5,259 bases of DNA from Prevotellaceae bacterium (GTDB lineage: Bacteria; Bacteroidota; Bacteroidia; Bacteroidales; UBA932): NCBI GenBank assembly GCA_031264875.1, contig JAISDK010000072.1, positions 1 through 5,259 on the forward strand, given 5' to 3'. A program made the position numbers and the translations under genes. The notes under the pieces were generated by a model. The model was not told the origin of the DNA. It was given only the letters and a program-made list of their open reading frames with translations, and did not search any database. Below are positions 1 through 4,779 of this stretch, piece by piece (within the stretch, counting starts at the first letter, position 1; each line of letters opens with the position of its first letter).

Positions 1-167
1 GCGATTGGGACAGTAAAGTTTCTGCTGCCGGATTAACTATTGTCGGCGCTCCATTAACCAAACCCTCTAATAACGAGATGGGTCCGGAAGGTGGATTTAT
101 TCCGGGCTATTATAAGGTAACTTATGATGCCAACAATCAACGGTTAACACTTGAAATAGTAGATTAA
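1..167 (+). CDS. C-terminal fragment of a SusE/SusF-like extracellular protein (5' end outside window)
   Basis: The frame opens before the window; the first complete codon is at base 3 and the stop TAA is at 165-167, leaving 54 visible residues. The tail contains a Gly-rich turn followed by GYYKVTYDANNQRLTLEIVD, which ends the protein. A terminal 'G-Y-Y-K-V-T-Y-D-x(n)-L-T-L' strand pair is what the last beta-sandwich module of Bacteroidetes SusE/SusF-type glycan-binding lipoproteins and related outer-surface proteins looks like. That family assignment is an inference from a short tail; the signal peptide and the rest of the fold are not visible. A second in-frame-adjacent TAA follows the stop almost at once, and a strong hairpin follows, so this gene closes its own transcription unit and is probably unrelated in function to the genes downstream. 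Other beta-sandwich surface proteins are possible. Confidence 0.6.
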   Translation, partial: DWDSKVSAAGLTIVGAPLTKPSNNEMGPEGGFIPGYYKVTYDANNQRLTLEIVD

Positions 168-178
168 TAATTTTTATT

Positions 179-228
179 TTCTGCCGTGAAAGTAAACTTT
201 CACGGCAGAATTATTATAATTTTTAATG
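179..228 (+). terminator. Strong, probably bidirectional intrinsic terminator
   Basis: A near-perfect inverted repeat pairs TTCTGCCGTGAAAGT (179-193) with ACTTTCACGGCAGAA (196-210), giving a stem of about 14 pairs with a tight TAAA loop. It lies 11 bases after the stop of the upstream gene. It is flanked on the left by a T-rich run (171-180) and on the right by an A/T-rich stretch ending in TTTTT (219-224), so it can terminate rightward transcription, and possibly leftward transcription too. It separates the upstream gene from the ligase/peptide region. Confidence 0.88.
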
Positions 229-245
229 TCTTGTCAAACTTCAAA

Positions 246-274
246 AGACCCTGTCAGGGGTCAGACACAGGTCT
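246..274. repeat. Nested inverted repeats (alternative hairpins)
   Basis: AGACCCTGT (246-254) can pair with ACAGGTCT (267-274), giving 8 pairs with one bulged C. The same left arm (GACCC, 247-251) can instead pair perfectly with GGGTC (258-262). The two structures are mutually exclusive. No T-run follows, so a simple terminator is unlikely. The position, roughly 105-135 bases before the ligase start, suits an operator or a 5'-UTR structure, but no known riboswitch class is recognised. It could also be a small repetitive palindromic element; a genome-wide copy count would decide. Confidence 0.35.
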
Positions 275-312
275 CGTTTCGCATAGGGTGATGGTGTCTC
301 ACCGCATAGGGT
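271..312. repeat. Pair of direct repeats upstream of the ligase gene (possible operator)
   Basis: CGCATAGGGT occurs exactly at 280-289 and 303-312, 23 bases apart (about two helical turns). Each copy is preceded by GTCTC (271-275 and 296-300), so the repeat units are roughly GTCTC-N2 to N4-CGCATAGGGT. Between them, GGTGA (287-291) and TCACC (299-303) form a short inverted repeat. Helically phased direct repeats in front of a gene are typical of protein-binding sites, but no regulator can be named and no promoter box could be firmly placed. Confidence 0.35.
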
Positions 313-379
313 AGTCGCTTGAAAATATGTCAAGGCAAACAGGATAGAATAAACCGAATAACTGTAAACCGATAAAGTG

Positions 380-2263
380 ATGTACAGATACGGCATAAAT
401 ATGGCAATTCTTCTCTTTCTGGCGGGAATACTGATCATTGTCCCGTCGGTGGTTGCGGATTCATTGCCGGATGGAACGCAAAGCGGGAAAACGTTTTGTT
501 TTCTTTTCATGATGTCAGCCGTTGTGGGACTGTTATGTTTACAGGCTGTCGCTACAGGCGCAGGTTCTGTTCATGTCAGTATGCCGGATGTAGCCCTGCT
601 CTTGCTGGCAGGTTACTTGATATTCAACGATCAGCAGCAATCCGTTCCGGTTTCCATGCGGTCGCTTGAATTTTTGGGGCTTGCTGTATTGTACATTGCG
701 TTGCGACGAATCAATCGGTCGTTTTTCCCGGTACTGTTTATGGCATTGCTTGCGGGCGGTATGATTCAGGCCGCTTACGGCAACCTTCAGATATGGGGCT
801 TGTGCGCATCACACCACGACCGGTTCAAGTTGACCGGCAGCTTCTTTAATCCCGGTCCTTACACCGGTTATCTTTCGTGCATATTCTCCGTTGCGTTGGG
901 ATTCTATCTGTTTGCCGTTCATCCGTTGAAGAAGACCAGCTCGAAACGTCTGTTTACTACCGTTTTTATTGTTCCGGCGTTAATACTTATCCTCATGATT
1001 TTACCGGCTTCCCGTTCACGAGCGGCATGGCTGGCTATCATTCTGTCGTCCGCATATCTGCTTTCGGTACGCTATCCGGTTCGCGAACGGTTCTTTCGGA
1101 AAAGCGCTTCAACATTCAGGCGCGGTTTGGCGCTCGCGGGCGTTATCCTATTGGTCGGTTTTGGCTCGTATACACTGTACAGGATGAAACAGGGATCGGC
1201 TGACGGAAGGCTGTTGGTCTGGAAAATAACGGCAAAGATGATAACGGAACAACCCTTGTCCGGTTTTGGCACAGATCGGTTTAAAGCGTATTACATGAAC
1301 CGTCAGGCGGATTATTTCGAACAGCATCCGGATTCGGAGGCGGCGATGGTTGCCGGTGATACAAAATATGCTTTTAATGAGCTGCTGCAACAGACGGCGG
1401 AACACGGCATCATCAGCTTGATCCTGATACTGGCCGTTTTTGTCATGGCAATGAGGACGCCCCGAACTTCCGCCATTTGTCAGGAACATGCGCCATATCC
1501 GACAGTAGCAAAAGCCGGTATACTCAGCCTGTTTGTTTTTTCGCTGTTCTCATATCCCTTACAAATTCTGCCTGTTAAGATATGCTTGGTGTTCTTTTTG
1601 GCAGTTATTGCCGATGCATCGCCGCAAAGAAGCATAATACCGCCATACGGTACGCACGGCAAACGCCGGATATTCGTTATGGCTGCCAAAATAGTCATTA
1701 TGATTCCTGTGGCTATAGGGACATTAGCGGGATGGAATTATCTGCATCGTCTGTATGCGGCATACGGCACATGGGGAGAAGCCTACCGTTCCTACCGGAT
1801 GGGAAACTGCGAACTGAGCGTGCAGGAATACGAACAGGCGTTGCCCATGCTGAGCGGCAACGGCGATTTCATGACCGGCTACGGCAAGGCGTTGGCTGTG
1901 TCGGGACTGCACGGACGGGCGATATCCGTTTTGCAGCAGGCGACGGAACATTTCCCCAATACGGTGGCATATACCACAATGGGCGACAGCTACAGGGCGT
2001 TGCAACAAATGGCGCCGGCCGAACAGTCCTATCTCCGGGCATGGCACATGAATCCCGGCAAGTTTTACCCAAAATACCTGCTGGCCAAGCTGTATCACGA
2101 AAACGGACTATTGGCAAAAGCAGGCGTCATTGCGAAGGAACTGATTCATAAGAAAGTTAAGACGGATTCCGATGCAATAATGGAAATCAGGGAAGAAATG
2201 CAACAAATCATTGACGAATATAATCATTCGGAAAATGCTATCATGAAACATCAGTTCTGGTAA
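380..2263 (+). CDS. O-antigen ligase/polymerase family (Wzy_C-type) membrane protein with C-terminal TPR domain
   Basis: The protein has about 627 residues. GTG at 377 is directly followed by ATG at 380, and a further ATG lies at 401; ATG 380 is preferred because it keeps the whole first membrane helix, but no Shine-Dalgarno sequence decides it. Numbering below counts the GTG as residue 1. Hydrophobic helices are spread over about 8-450. Wzy_C landmarks appear in order: GSFFNPGPYTGYL (154-166), the Arg-rich SRSRAAWLA after a helix (212-220), ADGRLLVWK (275-283), EQPLSGFGTDRF (291-302), and FNELLQQTAEHGI (333-345), where the family usually has H-N-x-x-L...E-x-G. Residues 467-592 are soluble and read as about three TPR-like helical hairpins, for example GYGKALAVSGLHGRAISVLQ (501-520). 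Family members transfer or polymerise undecaprenyl-linked glycans on the periplasmic side: O-antigen ligase WaaL, polymerase Wzy, and protein O-oligosaccharyltransferase PglL. Which acceptor is used here cannot be told. No glycosyltransferase genes are nearby, and the next genes encode small secreted peptides. By hand count the gene is GC-rich (40 of 60 bases at 1861-1920), unlike the peptide genes that follow. Confidence 0.87.
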   Translation: MYRYGINMAILLFLAGILIIVPSVVADSLPDGTQSGKTFCFLFMMSAVVGLLCLQAVATGAGSVHVSMPDVALLLLAGYLIFNDQQQSVPVSMRSLEFLGLAVLYIALRRINRSFFPVLFMALLAGGMIQAAYGNLQIWGLCASHHDRFKLTGSFFNPGPYTGYLSCIFSVALGFYLFAVHPLKKTSSKRLFTTVFIVPALILILMILPASRSRAAWLAIILSSAYLLSVRYPVRERFFRKSASTFRRGLALAGVILLVGFGSYTLYRMKQGSADGRLLVWKITAKMITEQPLSGFGTDRFKAYYMNRQADYFEQHPDSEAAMVAGDTKYAFNELLQQTAEHGIISLILILAVFVMAMRTPRTSAICQEHAPYPTVAKAGILSLFVFSLFSYPLQILPVKICLVFFLAVIADASPQRSIIPPYGTHGKRRIFVMAAKIVIMIPVAIGTLAGWNYLHRLYAAYGTWGEAYRSYRMGNCELSVQEYEQALPMLSGNGDFMTGYGKALAVSGLHGRAISVLQQATEHFPNTVAYTTMGDSYRALQQMAPAEQSYLRAWHMNPGKFYPKYLLAKLYHENGLLAKAGVIAKELIHKKVKTDSDAIMEIREEMQQIIDEYNHSENAIMKHQFW

Positions 2264-2434
2264 TTCCCCCTTGGGGGAGATATATTATATGATACCACAG
2301 CCGGATTTTCATGTGGGGAACGCAACATTTGCGGAACAACCCGGTGAAATCCATTCATGTTTTTGTTTATGACAAATTCATTTCATTTTTTAAACAGTAA
2401 AAACAATATTTTAAATATTTCAAATTATATCAAT
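2264..2434 (+). promoter_or_regulatory. Intergenic leader before the peptide genes; no convincing gene
   Basis: This 171-base gap changes character midway. Bases 2264-2350 are fairly GC-rich; bases 2366-2434 are very AT-rich. The latter is typical of Bacteroidetes translation starts, which rely on A/T-rich leaders instead of a Shine-Dalgarno sequence, and it includes AATATT-TTA-AATATT at 2405-2419. Because the peptides probably need high expression and a hairpin follows the ligase stop, a promoter here is likely, but no pair of boxes matching the Bacteroides TTTG / TAnnTTTG pattern at normal spacing was found. Two overlapping tiny open frames occur (2289-2372, 27 residues; 2311-2400, 29 residues); neither resembles a known protein. 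Confidence 0.4.
2265..2278 (+). terminator. Short GC hairpin after the ligase gene (weak terminator or processing site)
   Basis: TCCCCC (2265-2270) and GGGGGA (2273-2278) form a compact stem closed by a CTTG-like loop, starting two bases after the ligase stop codon. No T-run follows (the next bases are GATATATTATAT), so it would be a weak terminator at best. It may protect the 3' end of the ligase mRNA or partly separate the ligase and peptide transcripts. Confidence 0.4.
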
Positions 2435-2698
2435 ATGAAAACCAAGTTAATGGGACTTATCGTCCTGATCGTAATCAGTGTTGCAAATGTAATGTGGGCA
2501 ACACGCGCATCCGACACGTCATTCGGATTAAAAGAACTGTTTCGCATCAATGTCGTACAGGCAGAAGATTGTGAAGATGACGAATCTGAAATATGTTTAA
2601 TACAAAAGTGCGATGATGGCACTAACTGCGAATGTAGTGCATGTATAGTAGGTTCAACGGATTGTAGTCCAGACTGTCCATGTTGTACTGTAAATTAA
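2435..2698 (+). CDS. NVEALA-like small secreted cysteine-rich peptide precursor 1
   Basis: The precursor has 87 residues. ATG 2435 is chosen because it gives a normal basic-then-hydrophobic start (MKTKLMG, then a membrane helix to about residue 21). An in-frame ATG at 2357 would add 26 polar residues in front of the helix and is rejected. A polar spacer with LKELFRINVVQAED (32-45) follows. The N-V-x-x-A element resembles the N-V-E-A-L-A leader motif of small Bacteroidetes secreted peptides, and V-Q-A fits the -3/-1 rule of type I signal peptidase, predicting a cut after A43. The predicted mature part (44-87) has ten cysteines (46, 54, 59, 65, 67, 70, 77, 81, 83, 84), and by hand count 12 acidic and one basic residue. 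It is the first of a tandem pair; the paralogue starts 19 bases after its stop. The family has no known activity that I can state. Disulfide-rich or metal-binding peptide are both possible. Confidence 0.85.
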   Translation: MKTKLMGLIVLIVISVANVMWATRASDTSFGLKELFRINVVQAEDCEDDESEICLIQKCDDGTNCECSACIVGSTDCSPDCPCCTVN

Positions 2699-2717
2699 AT
2701 TTCTTAAAATAAATAAT

Positions 2718-2972
2718 ATGCAAAAGAAATTTTTAAGTCTAATTGTTGTCATTATCATTAGTATAGTGAATGTTTTGTATTCTATGAAATCTGATTCGGA
2801 TTTCAATCTGCGATCTCTATTCATCCTAAGTTTTGTTCAAGCAGAAGACTCTTGTCCAGATGATGAGAAAGATGTGACCTCAACAAGCTACGATTCTGAC
2901 GGTAACAAATTCGAATGTACCGCGTGTCTAAAAGGTTCTATTGATTGTACTCCGACATGTGTAGTTTATTGA
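2718..2972 (+). CDS. NVEALA-like small secreted cysteine-rich peptide precursor 2 (paralogue)
   Basis: The precursor has 84 residues, starting at ATG 2718 with MQKKF and a hydrophobic helix (5-23). The spacer (24-39) leads to V-Q-A-E-D (40-44), predicting cleavage after A42 by type I signal peptidase. The C-terminal block E-C-T-A-C-L-K-G-S-I-D-C-T-P-T-C (66-81) matches that of the preceding peptide at identical residue numbers (cysteines 67, 70, 77, 81), so the two arose by duplication. The mature part has only five cysteines (46, 67, 70, 77, 81) and lacks the terminal C-x-C-C of its sister. An odd number leaves one free for a cofactor or an intermolecular bond. By hand count the mature part has ten acidic and three basic residues. 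The two genes are probably co-transcribed: no terminator lies between them, and a strong one follows. The function is unknown. Confidence 0.84.
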   Translation: MQKKFLSLIVVIIISIVNVLYSMKSDSDFNLRSLFILSFVQAEDSCPDDEKDVTSTSYDSDGNKFECTACLKGSIDCTPTCVVY

Positions 2973-2986
2973 TAATAGTTGTTATT

Positions 2987-3019
2987 CTGCCTTGATGAAA
3001 TATTCAAGGCAGTTTTTTT
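2987..3019 (+). terminator. Intrinsic terminator closing the peptide gene pair
   Basis: CTGCCTTGA (2987-2995) pairs perfectly with TCAAGGCAG (3004-3012) around an 8-base loop, and seven T residues follow at once (3013-3019). This is a textbook Rho-independent terminator. It starts 14 bases after the stop of peptide 2 and ends 24 bases before the propeller gene. It therefore either ends a short peptide mRNA completely or lets a fraction of polymerases read through into the three downstream genes. Confidence 0.9.
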
Positions 3020-3043
3020 AATATTAATTAATTTTACGATGAT

Positions 3044-4186
3044 ATGAATAAAGTAATAATGATATTTGTTATGATAACTGTCATCTACGGTTGTGATAGC
3101 AAAAAAGGAAAAATTATCCATAGGGATGTCAAAACGTATAAAATAGAAGTGTCTGATGAGCATTTTTTTCAATGGAACAATATGGTTGATAGAATTGATA
3201 TTATTCCGTTAGAGACAACCAAAAGTTCATTGATAGGGCAATTTTCAAAAGGCATCATCGACAGGCAGGATGTTTATCTAATAGATTTTCGATATCAAAC
3301 TCTTTTAAATTTTGATATTCACGGGAAGTTTAAAAGAAAAATCGGACAAAAGGGCAAGGGTCCTGATGATTTTTTGGAATTAAGGGATTTTTGTGTCACA
3401 GATAGCATTATATATGTTTTAGATTATCGAAAAGTACACGTTTATCATAAAAAAACAGGTAAAACTCTTGAATCATGGTCTTTTGATACCCGAAACGGAT
3501 TCAATCCGCTTAATTTTGTAGTTTTTGACAGTAATAATTACTTTCTTTGGTGCAGTAATCCGGATGTATGGGATCCCAACAGTGGAGAATACTATCGAAT
3601 GAGAAAAATGAAAAAAGGAAAGACAGATTTGGAGTTCTTCAAATATGAGTACCGATTGTCTGACGATCCAAGATTTTATCCCTGTATAGACCGGTCATAT
3701 TACATGAAACCGATTGACGGAGAAGATATAGTTTATAAATTAACGAAAGATTCAGTCTCTGCTTCTTTTGCTGTTGATTTTGGAAATAAGTCACTTTCTC
3801 CGGAAAAGATGGTTCTGTTAAGAAACAGCAAAGAACCTAATGCCTTTTTAAAAAGCAATGCCTTTAAAAGTATATCGGATATATTGGATACGGAACATTA
3901 TATTTATTTTACCTGCTCCGGGCCTGGTGCTAAGACATACGAAGCGCTTATTCATAAAGAAACGGGTGAAATTCAATTTGGCAGATGGGATTATAGAAGG
4001 AGTCCGCATTTTTTCTTCTCGGACGGAAATGCTTTATATGGATGGTATGAGCCATATATGTTGATTGCAAATAAATATAACGCTGAAGACTTGAATTCGT
4101 GTTTCAGTGTTATTCGGGAAGGCTTGCCGGACTTGGATGAAGAGGATAATCTGGTATTGGTCAAGGTATATTTAAAAAAGCAATGA
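3044..4186 (+). CDS. Six-bladed beta-propeller lipoprotein
   Basis: The protein has 380 residues. The N-terminus is a lipoprotein signal: hydrophobic residues 4-14, then I-Y-G-C with the lipidated cysteine at 17. The residues after it are D-S-K-K-G-K, basic and without the acidic run that marks surface-exported Bacteroides lipoproteins, so a periplasm-facing location is likelier (inference). The body carries hallmarks of the Bacteroidetes '6-bladed beta-propeller' family: DRIDIIPLETTKSSLIG (49-65), a 'VYLID' strand, NFDIHGKFKRKIG (89-101), GKGPDDF (104-110), and SIIYVLDYRKVHVYHKKTG (121-139), i.e. NHL-like blades of the form 'F-D-x-x-G-K-F-x-R-x-I-G'. The length is typical for the family. Such proteins are often found next to NVEALA-like peptides; the molecular role is not established. 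The last codons overlap the next start by four bases (ATGA), implying translational coupling. The gene is AT-rich (20 G+C of 60 bases at 3301-3360), like the peptides and unlike the ligase. Confidence 0.87.
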   Translation: MNKVIMIFVMITVIYGCDSKKGKIIHRDVKTYKIEVSDEHFFQWNNMVDRIDIIPLETTKSSLIGQFSKGIIDRQDVYLIDFRYQTLLNFDIHGKFKRKIGQKGKGPDDFLELRDFCVTDSIIYVLDYRKVHVYHKKTGKTLESWSFDTRNGFNPLNFVVFDSNNYFLWCSNPDVWDPNSGEYYRMRKMKKGKTDLEFFKYEYRLSDDPRFYPCIDRSYYMKPIDGEDIVYKLTKDSVSASFAVDFGNKSLSPEKMVLLRNSKEPNAFLKSNAFKSISDILDTEHYIYFTCSGPGAKTYEALIHKETGEIQFGRWDYRRSPHFFFSDGNALYGWYEPYMLIANKYNAEDLNSCFSVIREGLPDLDEEDNLVLVKVYLKKQ

Positions 4187-4779
4187 AAAAAAGGATCATT
4201 TATATTGGTATGATAACGCTCATCATCGCCTTGTTGGGATTTGAGGGAATGGTGATCAGGAAACAATCGGCGCTGCTCGGTAAAACGCAAAGCGATTTGT
4301 CTATGGCGGAACACCATATCGCTGTGTTAAAGGGTAATATTGCGGACAGTTGGCATCTTGAAAGAGCGAAATTCAATGTGGACGGAATTGTGGATGAGGA
4401 CGGTCAAAAACCGGATGCGAATCATTTCCGTTTCGACCGTCCGGTCATACTGTTCCGGTTTTCAAAAGTGGACTGTTCGGATTGCGTTGTGGAACAGATC
4501 GATTTGATACAGGAGTTCATACGAAATACCGGGATACGCCACATGATGATTTGCGATTATTCCAGCAAGCGCAATTTGGGTATCTTTAAGCGGGTAAATG
4601 CGATTAAGGATACGGTGTACGATTGTGAAAAGATGCTGGAAGGCGAACACCGTACCCCCTATTTTTGCATGTACGGCGAGGGCGTCATTTCCGATGTCTT
4701 TTTCCCGGATGATGATTTTCCGGAATTGACAAAAATGTATTTCAAGGAAATCACCGCCAAATATTTCAAAGAACCGTAA
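4183..4779 (+). CDS. Membrane-anchored thioredoxin-like protein with CxxC motif
   Basis: The protein has 198 residues. It starts with MKKR and one hydrophobic helix (5-20) without a clear cleavage site, so it is likely an N-terminal anchor with the rest in the periplasm. A polar helical stretch (about 24-60, QSALLGKTQSDLSMAEHHIA) could be a short coiled coil. Residues 86-113 read as the thioredoxin strand-CxxC-helix unit: RPVILFRFSKVDCSDC, with cysteines 98 and 101. The next strand is RHMMICDY (119-126), and R-T-P-Y-F-C-M-Y-G (157-165) has the Thr-cis-Pro loop and strand expected after it. The fold call is an inference from these landmarks; similarity is too weak to pick TlpA/ResA or another subfamily. 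As an oxidoreductase it could form or reduce disulfides, and the cysteine-rich peptides upstream are obvious candidate substrates. It overlaps the preceding gene by four bases and the following one by one base. Confidence 0.7.
   Translation: MKKRIIYIGMITLIIALLGFEGMVIRKQSALLGKTQSDLSMAEHHIAVLKGNIADSWHLERAKFNVDGIVDEDGQKPDANHFRFDRPVILFRFSKVDCSDCVVEQIDLIQEFIRNTGIRHMMICDYSSKRNLGIFKRVNAIKDTVYDCEKMLEGEHRTPYFCMYGEGVISDVFFPDDDFPELTKMYFKEITAKYFKEP

Noticed and set aside
241..510. Open frame on the - strand over the intergenic region and ligase start
   Set aside because: It overlaps the real ligase start, shows no family motif, and runs antisense through a coding region.
877..2151. Several + and - strand open frames inside the ligase gene (for example 877-1203, 1582-2151, 1724-2098)
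   Set aside because: They are out-of-frame shadows of a GC-rich gene whose own frame has clear membrane helices and Wzy_C and TPR motifs.
2328..2365. Possible Bacteroides-type promoter: TTTG at 2328-2331 and TGTTTTTG at 2358-2365
   Set aside because: The second box misses one key base and the spacing (26 bases) is longer than usual for the TTTG / TAnnTTTG pattern.
2357..2434. Upstream in-frame ATG extending peptide 1 to 113 residues
   Set aside because: It would put 26 polar residues before the membrane leader and lies in an AT-rich leader region; the paralogue starts exactly like the ATG at 2435.
3858..4317. Open frames within the propeller and CxxC genes on both strands
   Set aside because: They have no start context or motif of their own; the annotated frames explain this DNA fully.
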